Shown here in pieces: positions 16,755 through 26,900 of a DNA stretch of 64,000 nt; positions within the stretch are counted from its first letter, which is position 1, and the number at the start of each line of letters is the position of its first letter. The notes below the pieces were generated by a model, which did no database searches, had not been told where the DNA came from, and saw nothing but the letters and a program-made list of their open reading frames with translations. The position numbers and the translations under genes are program-made. The DNA comes from Streptomyces sp. NRRL S-340 (lineage in GTDB: Bacteria; Actinomycetota; Actinomycetes; Streptomycetales; Streptomycetaceae): positions 62,001 to 126,000 of the forward strand of contig NZ_JOIY01000034.1 in assembly GCF_000720185.1 (NCBI RefSeq), in the 5' to 3' direction.

Positions 16755-17765
16755 ATGGAACGCAGGTCCCTCATCGCCGCGACGGCCGGTGCCGTCGCGC
16801 TCGGTGCACTCGCCGAGGTCCCCGCCGAAGCGGCCCCGCTGCGCGGCGGCGCACCGCTGACCGCCTTCAACGTCATCAGCGACATCCAGGGCGACCTCGG
16901 CGACCTCGCCGTCGCGCTGAAGGACATGCGCGCCACCAACCCGCACAGTTCGGGACTGGCCGTGGCCGGTGACATCACCCCGCGCGGCTACGACGCGGAG
17001 TACGCCGAGGTGCGCAAGGTGTTCGCGGGCAGTCCGCACCCGCGCGAGATCGCCTGGGCCATCGGCAACCACGAGTTCTACGTGCCGAAGTGGGCCGACC
17101 CCGGCACGCTGGCCCAGGCCACCTGGCCCAACGGCACCACCGAGGACTCGCTGTTCCGCAGTTTCTACCGCTTCGCCGAGCGGGGCAGGGTCTACGCGGA
17201 GACGACGTTCGGCGGCATACCGGTGCTCACGATCGGCACCGAGCGCTACATGCACTACCACGACCCGAAGCTGTGGGACGAGGTGTGGCTGAGCGAGACG
17301 CAGTTCCGGTGGCTGGAGGAGCGCCTGGCGTACTGGGCACGCCGGCGCAGGCCCGTCATGGTGATCACGCACCACCCGCTGCCGGACACCGTCTCCGGAA
17401 CCCGCAACAAGCTCTACATGAGCGACTACCTCCAGGCCGACCGGCTGCTCGGACTCCTCGGCCGCCACCGTGACGTGTTCCTCTTCAGCGGGCACACGCA
17501 CTGGGACCTCGGCCTGTCCGACTGGTACGTGCGCCGTGTGGTGCCGGGGACGGCCAACCTCGACGGTTTCGCGGTCATCAACACCGGTGCCGTGCAGACC
17601 GGTTTCACCGACAACGGGCAGGGCGGCGAGAACGCCGTGGACGGCGCGTTCAACCAGGGCCTCCAGGTCGAGGTGTACCGTGACCGGGTGGTGGTCAAGG
17701 CGCGCGACTTCGCCTCCGGTACCTGGCTGAAGCAGGTCACCGTGCCGCTCGCGACCCGCATCTGA
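16755..17765 (+). CDS. Secreted calcineurin-like metallophosphoesterase
   Basis: 336 residues. The N-terminus MERRSLIAATAGAVALGALA is an R-R signal of Tat type, followed by the mature enzyme. The five metal-ligand motifs are in order: SDIQGD, GDITP, GNHEF, THHPL and GHTHWD. These hold a two-metal centre for phosphoester hydrolysis outside the cell. The substrate is unknown; its position near a secreted GDPD-type gene may indicate extracellular phosphate scavenging, although no PHO box was recognised. AAAGGATCC precedes the ATG. Confidence 0.88.
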   Translation: MERRSLIAATAGAVALGALAEVPAEAAPLRGGAPLTAFNVISDIQGDLGDLAVALKDMRATNPHSSGLAVAGDITPRGYDAEYAEVRKVFAGSPHPREIAWAIGNHEFYVPKWADPGTLAQATWPNGTTEDSLFRSFYRFAERGRVYAETTFGGIPVLTIGTERYMHYHDPKLWDEVWLSETQFRWLEERLAYWARRRRPVMVITHHPLPDTVSGTRNKLYMSDYLQADRLLGLLGRHRDVFLFSGHTHWDLGLSDWYVRRVVPGTANLDGFAVINTGAVQTGFTDNGQGGENAVDGAFNQGLQVEVYRDRVVVKARDFASGTWLKQVTVPLATRI

Positions 17766-18095
17766 CCGCGCCGCCCGCGCGTCACCGCGCGGCCTGCTCC
17801 GGACCGTGCGGGCGCGCGTCACCGCACGGCCCGTGTCCCACCCCGCCGGCCCCGCATCACCGCACGGCCCGCATCCGGCCGTGCCGGTCCTCGCACGACC
17901 GCGCCGGCCCGCGTACGCGGGCCGGCTCAGCCCTCGATCCGCTCTCCCGCACTCAACTCCCGGGCAGGGTCCCTTCGGTCCCTCCACCGGCTCCGGACGG
18001 GCGGTGCGCGGAAGGCGTGGCGGAGGCCGGTGACGCGCACGTCGTGCGCGCCGGCGAGTGCGCCGGCGCGGAACGGTGCGCGGGCCACAGGAGCG
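17766..18095. other. Gene-free convergent spacer with short direct repeats
   Basis: 330 bases between convergent ends. It contains three spaced copies of GCRTCACCGCRCGGCC (17770-17880 region). No gene or clear hairpin was identified. Confidence 0.5.
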
Positions 18096-18947
18096 TCAGA
18101 CGCACTTGCCCTGCAGCCACGTCGTGAGGTCCTTCGTCCACGAGGTGGCGACGGGCACCGAGGTCGTGGTCGAGCCCAGCCGGGTCCAGGCCGCCTGCCA
18201 GGAGGCGTAGTTGCCGGAGGCCGCGGGCGGCGGTTCCTCCCAGCCGATCCCGTCGATCCAGCTGGGGTGGCCCGTGAGCGTGGCCGACAGACCGGCTGCC
18301 TTGATGCGCTTGTCCAGTTCGGGCTGCAGCGCGGTGTCGTGCGTGTAGATCATGATCTTCTGCGAGGCTATACGCTCCGATATGGGCGCTATCACCTCCG
18401 CCCACGCCCGCTCACGGATGGCCGAGTCGCTGTTGAGCAGCGACTGCTCGGCCTCGCCCTTGAGTTCCACCAGAGGCGTCAGGTTCTTGGACTTGGCGCT
18501 GTCGAGCCATTCTCGGAAGGTGTAGACGGTCTCGCCGGTGTAGGGGCCGCGGGTGATGGTCCGGCCCTTGAGCTGGTCGGCCCCGGTCGCCCACCACAGT
18601 TCGGTGATGGGCTTGCGGGTGCCGGTGAGCCCGTTGGTCGTGGTGTTGTGCCACATGACCCCCTTGGTGCCGTCCCGGGTGAGCTGGAGGTCGGCCTCGA
18701 CGCCGCCCGCTCCCCAGCTCTTCTGCTGGGCGAGCCCCTTGGGGTTGTTGGGCTGCCGCACCTGGTCACGGTCCCAGGGGTCGGCGCCGGTGGGGTAACC
18801 GCCGTGCCCGAAGACCGTCGGGCAGAGGGGCAGCGCGGTCGTGGCGGCCCCCGCGGGCGAGGCCTGCGCGGTGCAGAGCAGCAGCACCGCCGAGGCGGCG
18901 GCCACCCCCCACGTCCTTGGTCCCGGCATGGTCCACGGTCCCGGCAT
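18096..18947 (-). CDS. Secreted glycerophosphodiester phosphodiesterase-like protein
   Basis: 283 residues with a signal peptide (helix about 12-30, cleavage near AGAA). FGHGGYPTG supplies the first catalytic His region, GGVEADLQLTRDG the metal-binding Glu/Asp pair, and MWHNTTTNGLTG the second His, in the order seen in the GDPD/PI-PLC TIM barrel. LVELKGEAEQ is the later Glu-Lys strand. It probably releases glycerol 3-phosphate or inositol phosphates outside the cell. The upstream ATG 18947 is chosen because GAGGTGG lies 4-5 bases before it. Two cysteines, near residue 42 and the C-terminus, could form a disulphide. Confidence 0.8.
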   Translation of the reverse strand: MPGPWTMPGPRTWGVAAASAVLLLCTAQASPAGAATTALPLCPTVFGHGGYPTGADPWDRDQVRQPNNPKGLAQQKSWGAGGVEADLQLTRDGTKGVMWHNTTTNGLTGTRKPITELWWATGADQLKGRTITRGPYTGETVYTFREWLDSAKSKNLTPLVELKGEAEQSLLNSDSAIRERAWAEVIAPISERIASQKIMIYTHDTALQPELDKRIKAAGLSATLTGHPSWIDGIGWEEPPPAASGNYASWQAAWTRLGSTTTSVPVATSWTKDLTTWLQGKCV

Positions 18948-19215
18948 GTTCCACCTCGTGTCTTCCCGGCGCGCGTGAGCACGCCTGTGGCGGTGCCCCC
19001 GGCCGCGGTCGCGGCCGGAGCCGCGCCTCCCGGGGCGAACCGCGCGGCAGTTCGAGCCGACAGGCGCCGCCGCAGCTTACGAGGGATCGGCCAAGTCGCT
19101 CTACTGTTCGGCCCTTTGAGGTGGTATGCCGCGAATCACCAGGTCAGCGACGGTCGGTACCCGTACGCCCGCCTCACGGCCGCGTCGGCCGCGGTCCGGT
19201 CGCCACCGGTCTCCG

Positions 19216-19689
19216 TCATCGCAAGCCGACCACTTCCAGGCTGTTCGGGCCGTCGTCCGCGCCCTTCAGCGTGATGTCGAACAGCAGCCGTCCCCCGCCG
19301 GGGCGCAGGGTCACCTCGTGGCCCGGCCGGACCGCCTGCTGCGGACCCTGCTCGCGCGCGCCCTGCCCACGGCCCGCGATGCACGTGACGTACACCAGGG
19401 AACGGCCGGAGTTGCGCACCGTCACCCTCGACGTCCGCGCGCACCGCTCGCCGTCCCGGCTCCCGGCGGGGCAGACGTAGCGCACGTCGCCGAACCCGTA
19501 CGTACCGCAGGACAGTTCCATGCCGCGCGGGAGGGAGGAACGGCACACGCGGCCGACGGCCACCCGGTCGGCCCGGGCCGGCGGCTCACCGTGCCGGCCG
19601 TGGAGCCAGCATCCCGCGACGGCCAGCCCGGCCACGGCGGACCAGGTGCACGCGGCGGGCCACACGAATCCCCGGCGCGCGGACCTCAT
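19216..19689 (-). CDS. Secreted or membrane-anchored hypothetical protein, cysteine-rich
   Basis: 157 residues starting MRSARRGFVWPAACTWS. One hydrophobic segment (about 8-27) looks like an uncleaved signal anchor or signal peptide. The mature part has five further cysteines (VCRSS, LSCGTYG, YVCPAG, RCART, VTCIAG) and ends in a beta-rich stretch (VTLRPGGGRLLFDITLKG). I do not recognise the family. Confidence 0.55.
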   Translation of the reverse strand: MRSARRGFVWPAACTWSAVAGLAVAGCWLHGRHGEPPARADRVAVGRVCRSSLPRGMELSCGTYGFGDVRYVCPAGSRDGERCARTSRVTVRNSGRSLVYVTCIAGRGQGAREQGPQQAVRPGHEVTLRPGGGRLLFDITLKGADDGPNSLEVVGLR

Positions 19690-20201
19690 CAGCGCAAGCC
19701 TCCACTTTCCGTGTCCTTCAGGGGGGTGTGCGCGGGCGTACGTGCCGGGCGGAGGGCGCGGACACGCACGGTCCCCGTACAAGAAACCTGAGTCAGTCTA
19801 CGCACACCCGCCGAGCCTGCCCGGACCGATCGAACGCATACCTGCCGACCCCGCACGAAACACTTTCCCAGCTGCCCCGAAATACCTCGCAGACAGCCCC
19901 GAAACACCTTCTGTACCACCCCGGAACACCTGCCGGTCTGCCCCTTCGGGATCCGTCGGCCTGCCTTCCCGAACCTGCCGAACTGCCCCGCGACGCGCGT
20001 GCTCCGGCCCCTCCGGGTGGGGTCCCCCCGGCATTTTCCCGGCCCCTGCCATGGTTCCTTCACACCTGGTTCAACATGCCGCCAGACCTTTCACCGCTCC
20101 CCCACGTGCGGCTGTTTTCCTCGAACATGTCATATCTGACGGGTGGTAGGGTGCGCGCCGATCGTCCTACCTGACGTCCCGTACTCGAAATCTGGATATG
20201 C
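19690..20201. other. Long promoter-side spacer upstream of the D,D-carboxypeptidase gene
   Basis: 512 bases without a credible gene on either strand. It is less GC-biased than its surroundings and holds a phased 22-bp repeat array (19857-19931) about 270 bases before the next start codon. Confidence 0.55.
19857..19931. repeat. Four motifs spaced exactly 22 bp apart
   Basis: Copies of G(R)AAYACYT begin at 19857, 19879, 19901 and 19923, each exactly 22 bases after the last; the last three are preceded by CCCC. The intervening bases are not conserved. Two-turn spacing puts the motifs on one face of the helix, as expected for iterated protein-binding sites. Confidence 0.8.
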
Positions 20202-21605
20202 ATGAGTGATACGGCAGCGGAAACACATATGACCACGTACACCCCGGGCGGCCGTCGTCGGCACCGGAAGACGAAGCAGGGCGGAACGGGTGTCCGGCGG
20301 GCCGTGGTGCTCGCGATGGCGGTGCCCGTCGCCTCGGCCGCGCTCGCCGGCACCTCGGCCTTCGCGGCGGGCAACGACACCGCGACCGCGGCCGGGCACA
20401 GCGCGCCGGACCACGCCGAAGGCACCCCCGCCACCGGCACCACCGCCACCGTCACCGATGACCAGCAGATGGCCGCGAACCTCGACGCCCGGGTGCTCGA
20501 CCAGCGCCTGGGCTCCGACGTCAGCGGCGTGGTCCTCGACGCCGACTCCGACTCCACCCTGTGGGACCACCACGCCTCCACCGCGCTGATGCCCGCCTCC
20601 AACGCCAAACTGGCCACGGCGACCGCGGCGCTGACCGTGCTGGGCCCGCAGCACCGGTTCACCACGAAGGTCGTCTACGGCGACGGCACCCTGAAGCTGG
20701 TCGGAGGCGGTGACCGCACCCTCACCGGCGACGACCTCGGCGAGCTGGCGCGGACGGCGGTCGCCGGGCTGAAGAAGGCGGGCCTGTCCTCGGTGAAGGT
20801 CGCCGTGGACGACAGCCTGTTCCCCGAACCGACCCTGGCCGCCGGCTGGAACGACGGCTACTACCCGGACACCGTCGCCCCGGTCCGCGCCCTCGTCGTC
20901 GACGGCCACGGCGTCCAGGACACCTCCGTCGACGCCGGGCAGGCCTTCGCGAAACTGGTCGCCGCGCAGGGCGTCACCGTGGACGGCGACGTCACCCGCG
21001 CCACGGCCCGCCGCACCGACGTTCCGGTGGGCCACCACACCTCGGCCCCGCTGGCGGACGTCGTCAAGAAGATGCTCAAGACCAGCGACAACAACATCGC
21101 CGAGACCCTGCTGCGCATGACCGCGCTGAGAGCGGGACGGCCCGCCACCTTCGAGGGCGGCACCGAGGTCGTACGCCATGTGCTGAGCAGGCACTACGGC
21201 GTGTCCCTGGAGAACTTCGAGATCCACGACGGCAGCGGCCTGTCACGGGCCGACCGGATCCCCGCCGCCACCCTCGCGCAGCTCCTCGAACTGCTCACCG
21301 AAGACCGCTACGCGCACACGCTGGGCTCGATCCTGGAGGGCCTGCCCGTCGCCGGTGAGGCCGGCAGCACCCTCGGCCCGGAATGGGGCCGCTTCGACGA
21401 CCCGCATTCGCAGTGCGCCGTCGGCAAGGTGCAGGCGAAGACGGGCACCCTGACCGGAGCGATCGCCCTGAGCGGTCTGACCCGGACCGAGAGCGGCGAG
21501 TGGAGGGTCTTCTCCTTCGTGGAGAACGGCGCGACGGCCGCCCCGAGCGACACCAAGGACGCGATGGACGGCCTGGCCGCGACCGTGAACGGCTGCTGGG
21601 CCTGA
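20202..21605 (+). CDS. dacB: D-alanyl-D-alanine carboxypeptidase/endopeptidase (peptidase S13)
   Basis: 467 residues from ATG 20202; ATG 20229 (MTTYTPGGRR) is a possible later start. A basic N-terminus and one hydrophobic helix (about 33-55) act as a signal peptide. The three penicillin-binding motifs are in S13 order: SNAK (Ser133, Lys136), SDN in TSDNNIAETLLR, and KTG in AKTGTLTGAIAL. It trims or cleaves peptidoglycan stem peptides outside the membrane and should bind beta-lactams. It is monocistronic with a hairpin after the stop. The 22-bp repeat array upstream may control it. Confidence 0.92.
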   Translation: MSDTAAETHMTTYTPGGRRRHRKTKQGGTGVRRAVVLAMAVPVASAALAGTSAFAAGNDTATAAGHSAPDHAEGTPATGTTATVTDDQQMAANLDARVLDQRLGSDVSGVVLDADSDSTLWDHHASTALMPASNAKLATATAALTVLGPQHRFTTKVVYGDGTLKLVGGGDRTLTGDDLGELARTAVAGLKKAGLSSVKVAVDDSLFPEPTLAAGWNDGYYPDTVAPVRALVVDGHGVQDTSVDAGQAFAKLVAAQGVTVDGDVTRATARRTDVPVGHHTSAPLADVVKKMLKTSDNNIAETLLRMTALRAGRPATFEGGTEVVRHVLSRHYGVSLENFEIHDGSGLSRADRIPAATLAQLLELLTEDRYAHTLGSILEGLPVAGEAGSTLGPEWGRFDDPHSQCAVGKVQAKTGTLTGAIALSGLTRTESGEWRVFSFVENGATAAPSDTKDAMDGLAATVNGCWA

Positions 21606-21635
21606 TCCCGCGGGCGCGCGGCGTACGCCCGCCGG

Positions 21636-21660
21636 CCGGTCCGGAGAACCCTCCGGCCGG
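21636..21660 (+). terminator. Hairpin after dacB
   Basis: CCGG-T-CCGGAG pairs with CTCCGG-CCGG across a short AACC loop, with a single bulged T, 31 bases past the stop. It sits inside a direct repeat of GCGGCGTACGCCCGCCG. Confidence 0.55.
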
Positions 21661-21888
21661 TGCGGCGTACGCCCGCCGCCGAAGGCACACTCGCGCCGCC
21701 GAGGACCTCCGCCCACTGCCGGCGGCACCGACACGTCCGCGGACGCCGCCCGCACGCGTCCGTGAGGCGCACCCGCACGCATCCGTGAAGGGCCGCCCGC
21801 ACCTCTCCACGAGGAACGCCGGCACGCGCGTGGGGGCCGCCCGCAGGCGTCCGTGAGCGCGCCCGCCGGCACACGTCCGACGGCGCCG

Positions 21889-22182
21889 CTACTCGCCGTC
21901 CTTGGCCTTCCTGACGTTGCCGTTCTTGTCGATCACGTGGCTGTTCCAGTACTCGTCCCACTTGTCCCCGACCGTCTTGGGCTCCTTGCCCGCGGGGTAA
22001 CGGACGTAGCCCGCCGGCGGCTCCTTGCCCTTCGGGGTGCACGCGCTGCCTGTGCCGCCCACCGCCTGGACCGGGTATTCACCGCCGCCGCACACCGCCT
22101 CGTCCATCGAGCACGCCGTGAGCGTGGCGAAGGCCATGGCGCCGACCGCGGCGAGTGCCGCTCCCCGTCGGAGGTTCCGCAT
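21889..22182 (-). CDS. Small lipoprotein (SCO0607-like family)
   Basis: 97 residues with a lipobox (LTAC, lipidated Cys24). The mature part reads EAVCGGGEYPVQAVG, then PPAGYVRYPAGKEP, then VGDKWDEYWNSHVID, a pattern I associate with the Streptomyces SCO0607-like lipoprotein family. It would be anchored on the outer face of the membrane. Function unknown. Three cysteines follow or include the lipobox Cys. Confidence 0.75.
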   Translation of the reverse strand: MRNLRRGAALAAVGAMAFATLTACSMDEAVCGGGEYPVQAVGGTGSACTPKGKEPPAGYVRYPAGKEPKTVGDKWDEYWNSHVIDKNGNVRKAKDGE

Positions 22183-22399
22183 GTCTGGTGTCTCCTTTAG
22201 GACCGAAGAGAACCGAAGGACTCCGGTACAGCCTCGCCGAAGGCCCGGCCCGGCACATGGGCGCGGGTACTCAGCGGAGCTTGAGTACCCGCGGAGACAA
22301 CCCGGACGACCCCCACGGCGTCCGGCATACGACGTCCGGGGTCCGACGTCCGGGGTGACATGCGTGAGTCGTCACGCGGATGGTGTCACGCGCACGGTG

Positions 22400-23065
22400 T
22401 CACGCGGACGGTGTGGCGCGGATCGCATAGAAGGTGAGGTCACGGACCTCCTCCCAGCGTTCCACCACGTCCGCCCAGCGCCGCTGGACGTCCGAGATGT
22501 GCTGGGTGCCGAAGAACGCGGCGGTCAGCGTGCGGGCCGCCGCCTCGGGGTCGACGCCCTCGCGCAGTTCACCGGCGTCGCGGGCGGCCACCAGCAGGCC
22601 GGTGATCATCACGGTCCAGCCGACGTAGGGCACGGGGAGTTCGGCGTCGATGAGGGGGCGCTCGATCTGGAGCCGCGCGCCGCCCTGGACGAGCGGGTCG
22701 TCGCGGAAGAGGACCGCGGCCCGGTTGAAGATCTCCTCGGCGGCCCGCAGCGGGGAGGGCGTCTGCTCCTGGACCTCGGCGAGCAGGGCCGGCCAGCGTT
22801 CGTACAGTTCTTCGACGACCGCGAGGGCGAGCGCTTCCTTCGTGGGGTAGTGGAAGTAGACGGCCCCCTTCGTCATGCCCATCCGGTCGGCGACGTCCTT
22901 GACCGAGGTCTGTTTGAAGCCCTTCTCGGAGAAGAGTTCCGCCGCGGCACTCAGCACCAGGGCCTTGGTCCGGATCGCCCGGTCCTGCCGCGGGTCCGGG
23001 CCCTGCGCGACGGTGAACTTCGGCACCGGGAAGGAGGGGGGAGGGGATGTGGTCACGTGGTCCAT
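22400..23065 (-). CDS. Gamma-butyrolactone-receptor-type TetR regulator (ScbR/ArpA-like)
   Basis: 221 residues. The helix-turn-helix spans about 38-76 (LFSEKGFKQTSVKDVADRMGM, then AVYFHYPTKEAL). The ligand domain carries PLVQGGARLQIE and the conserved Trp150 in YVGWTVM, features of the autoregulator receptors. ATG 23065 follows GATGAAAG. It is transcribed away from a broken AfsA-like gene, reproducing the scbR/scbA arrangement. With no intact synthase beside it, it is probably an orphan or pseudo-receptor sensing another signal. It is the nearest regulator to the amylase and aminocyclitol genes, a plausible control point. Confidence 0.82.
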   Translation of the reverse strand: MDHVTTSPPPSFPVPKFTVAQGPDPRQDRAIRTKALVLSAAAELFSEKGFKQTSVKDVADRMGMTKGAVYFHYPTKEALALAVVEELYERWPALLAEVQEQTPSPLRAAEEIFNRAAVLFRDDPLVQGGARLQIERPLIDAELPVPYVGWTVMITGLLVAARDAGELREGVDPEAAARTLTAAFFGTQHISDVQRRWADVVERWEEVRDLTFYAIRATPSA

Positions 23066-23222
23066 CTTTCATCTGTGACGGGGTGCTGTCACCCGTGCCG
23101 TGGGGGGTGGCCCGGGGGCCTCTTCTGAAGGCCATTGCTTTTCGGGCCTGCTGCTCAGCATGATCGTCCGGGCACCGGGCGTGACCGCCGCCCGGCACGA
23201 CCTCACGGCCTTTCTCAGGGGG

Positions 23223-23860
23223 ATGGAGTCCGTACGTGAACGTCGCCACAACACGGTTCTTCCGGACACGGCAACCGATGCCGGTTCCCGCGCCGACCGG
23301 GATGCACCGGGCCTGCAAGGGATCCCCGACCACACCCGCCTCGTCCCGCGCCCCCTGGTGCACAAGACCTCGTCCGCCGAGGTCCTGCTGACCGACGCGG
23401 TGCGGCTGGACGACGACCGGTTCGCGGTCGGCGCCCGCTGGCCGGCCGACCACCGGCTCTACCGGCGCTCCGAGGACGGCGAGAGCGACCCGTTCTTCCT
23501 GATCGAGACGGTGCGCCAGGCCCTCATCCACGTCTCGCACCGCTTCTACGACGTCCCGGTGGACCACCCGTCCGTCCTGCGTGAAACCTCTGTGTCGAGC
23601 CCTCCTTCGCGGGGCTCCCGGACACCGGTTCGGACCCGCTGTCGGTGACGCTCGACGTCAGTTTCCTGCGGGCCCCCGGCCACGCGCGCCGCTTCGGCGT
23701 CGAGTTGGAGGCCGTCCTGTACGCCGGCGGACGGGCCCACGGCCGCGCACGGCTGAGCTGGGAGGTGCGCACCGGACTCGGCCCGGGACCCCGCCCCCTT
23801 CCCCGGCGGGCGGCCCCGGCGGGCGGCCCGGGCGGGGAAGGGAGCGGTGAGTCCCCCTGA
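23223..23860 (+). pseudogene. Truncated, frameshifted AfsA-like gamma-butyrolactone synthase
   Basis: Frame 1 reads the first AfsA hotdog repeat: RPLVHKTSSAEVLLTDAVRL, FAVGARWPADHRLYR, FFLIETVRQALIHVSHRFY. After codon DHPSVL, around 23580, that frame leaves the family. The continuation (VEPSFAGLPDTGSDPLSVTLD, FLRAPGHARRFGVELEAVLY) resumes in another frame from about 23583 and ends by 23860. The second hotdog repeat, normally required, is absent. The gene therefore carries a frameshift and has lost its 3' half. The start is uncertain (ATG 23223 or 23160). Confidence 0.75.
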
Positions 23861-23955
23861 CGGTGCCGCCACCGTGGTGTGAGCGGTCCCGTCACCGGAA
23901 GGTGAGCGGTCGGGGGCGCCGGGGGCCGCGCGGACGGGGCGCCAGGGGTGAGCGG

Positions 23956-26900
23956 TCAGGGGCGCCGGACCGTGGTGGCGGCGAGCAGGGCGCCGTCGTC
24001 GGCGCGCTGGGTGGCGATGACCTGGGCGGCGGCCCGTGCGTCGGCGATCCGGCCGCGGTCGCGCGGGTCGACGGTGAAGGCCTGCTGGTCGGCGTACCGC
24101 GGGTGGGCGGCCCGTTGTGCCGCGGTCAGGGTGGTGGGGATCAGGCGCAGCCAGTACCCCTCGTCGGACAGCGCGCCGTCCTGGACGGTGATGCCGCCGT
24201 GCGGGGCGTAGACGAGCTGCTGGCCGGCGACGCCCGTTCCGGTGCCCTGCCACACGACGGTCGTGTCGTCGAGCCAGGTCGCGGCGGAGGCGGTGAGGTC
24301 CAGGCCGAACGCGCCGGCGAGCGACGGGGCCAGGTAGTCCGGGTCGCCTGCCACCCGCCACACCTCGTGCCCGTACAGGGAGAAGTCGAGGGCCTCGTCG
24401 ACGGGGACGTCCTTCTCCTCCTTCTTGTGCAGGATGTAGCTGAGGGAGTCCGCGTGGGCGGTCAGCGGGACCTCGAAGACGAGGCCGAAGGAGTCCTGGC
24501 CGACCGGCCGGACGGGGTCGTTCCACTCCGGCGGGTGGGCGGCGCCCGTCCAGGCGTGCAGGCCCCAGCCGGTGTAGTCGCCGTCCGCGCGGTGGTAGTG
24601 GATGACCGCCTTGGCCGGGTCCTGCGGCGGGTAGGCGCCGGTGGGCCGGGCCGCCTCCACGCTGTCGCTGCCCTGGGCGGTCCACACCTCGGCCGCGGCG
24701 GCGAAGTCCAGGGTGCGGGCGGGTCCGTCGGCGGTGCCGTTCTTCTCGACGGTGAAGCGGACGGCGGTGGTGCCGGCGGCCGGTTCGAACCAGGCGAAGG
24801 CACCATAGGCGTCGCGGCCGGTGAACGGTGCGGTGCGGCCGTCGGCGGTGCGCAGGGTGAGGCCGGTGTAGTCGCCGTCGGCGCGGTGGTAGTGGACGAC
24901 GGCGCGGTGGCGGGCCGCCGTGGGTCTCGCGGCCGCCGGGGTGGCGCCCGCGGTGGTGGACGCCAGGGCGCCGGCGGTGCGTCCGGCGCGGTCGACGACG
25001 ACCGCCTTGTACCGCAGGGGGGTTCCGGCGGCCACGTCGGCGGAAAGGTGCTGGGTGATCGTGTAGGGGGCGTGGTCGGCGGTGCCGAGCGTCCGCCATG
25101 CGCCGCTGCCGGTCTGCGCGGCGAAGACGACGCGGTCGAGTTCCCCGCCGCCGGTGTCCGCGCTGATCTCCACGGTGCCGTGCGCTCCGGCGGCCGGGGC
25201 GTGCAGCGTGAGGGCGGGGCGGGCCGCGGGTGCGGGCAGCCGCTTCGCCGCCCGGAACACGACCGAGGACCAGGCCGGTACGGTCACGGTGACCTTGCCG
25301 TCGGCGCCGCCGCGCACGGTGCCGGTGGTGCCGTACAGCGCCCGGAACTCCGTGTTCGCCGTGCCGGTCGGGACGGTGACGGTCTTCGCCCGGTCCGCGT
25401 TGTTGAACGCGACGAGGTAGGGGCGCTGCTCCTGCAGGCCGGTGCGGGTGACGGCGTACACGGAGCCCTGGGCGTACCGCTCGGTCTGCACGCCGTCGCG
25501 CAGCGCGGGGTGGCGCCGGGTCAGCCGGGAGAGGGCGGCGACGGCCCGGTAGAGGGGGTGGGCGGTGTCGTAGGAGTCCGAGGCGGCGGTGCGGTCGGTG
25601 CCGATCTCGTCGTCGTCGAGGTAGTCGGGGACGCGGGAGGCGAACATCGTCTGGCGGGCGTCGACGTCTCCGCCCGCGCCGGTGAAGCCCTGTTCGTCAC
25701 CGGAGTAGATCACCGGGTTGCCGCGGGAGAGGAACATCAGCTCGTGGGCGAGGCGGTCGCGGCGCAGCAGTTCCGCGTCGCCGGCGCCCGGGTTGTCCTG
25801 GGCGAGGAAGGTGCCGATGCGGCCCATGTCGTGGCTGCCGAGGAAGGTGACCTCGCTGTAGGCGTCGGTCTTGTCGGTGCCGTAGCGGTAGTCCTGCGCG
25901 AAGACGTGGGCGAGGTCGTCGGCGGGGCCGCCGCGGGAGGCGAAGTTGCGGGCGGCGGCCTGGAAGGGGAAGTCGAGGGTGGAGTCGAGCCGGCCCTGCG
26001 TGACGTAGGGGGCGGTGATGGCGGGGTCGGCGGAGAAGGCCTCGCCGAAGAGGAAGAAGTGCGGGCGTCCGTGCTGTGCGGCGTAGCGGTCGAGCGCGGT
26101 GGCCCACTGCGTCCAGAAGTCCATGCCGACGTTCTTGGCGGTGTCGACGCGGAAGCCGTCCACGCGGTAGTCCCTGACCCACTTCTCGTAGATCTTCTCC
26201 ATGCCGCGGACGACCTCGGGGCGTTCGGTCCACAGGTCGTCCATGCCCTGGAAGTCGCCGTAGAGGGCGCTCTCCCCGGCGAAGGTGGAGTTGCCGCGGT
26301 TGTGGTACATCGCGGGATCGTTGAGCCAGTCGGGGACCTTGCGGTCGCGCGGGTCGGTGGAGGTGCGGGGGGTGTAGGGGGCGCCGCCCGCGTCCGTCGG
26401 CCGCATCCCCTGGGCGTCGTCGAAGGGGCGGCCGGTGGTGTCGAGGTAGGGGTAGGCGCCCTTGCTGCGGTAGCCGTATTGCTGTTCGGCGTAGTCGATG
26501 GTGTCGGCGGTGTGGTTGGTGATGACGTCGAAGAAGACCTTCATGCCCTTGCGGTGGGCCTTGCCGATGAGTTCGGTGAGGTCGGCCTCGGTGCCGAAGT
26601 GCGGGTCGACGCGGGTGAAGTCGGTGATGGCGTAGCCGTGGTAGTTCGCGGTGGCCCTGCCGTCGCGTACGGTGACGGGCTTGTTGCGGAACACCGGGGC
26701 CAGCCAGATGGCGGTGGTGCCCAGGCCCTTGATGTAGTCGAGGCGGTCGATGACGCCGCGCAGGTCGCCGCCCTGGAAGAAGTCCTTGTCGGTGGGGTCG
26801 TACCCGGTGGTGAGGCGGTCGCCGGTCAGACCGCCTCGGTCGTTGGCCGGGGAGCCGTCGGCGAACCGGTCGGGCAGCAGGAGGTAGAACTGCTCCCTGC

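Noticed and set aside
23241..23264. Gamma-butyrolactone receptor operator (GAAC...GTTC inverted repeat)
   Set aside because: The arms are only four bases, too short to distinguish from chance.
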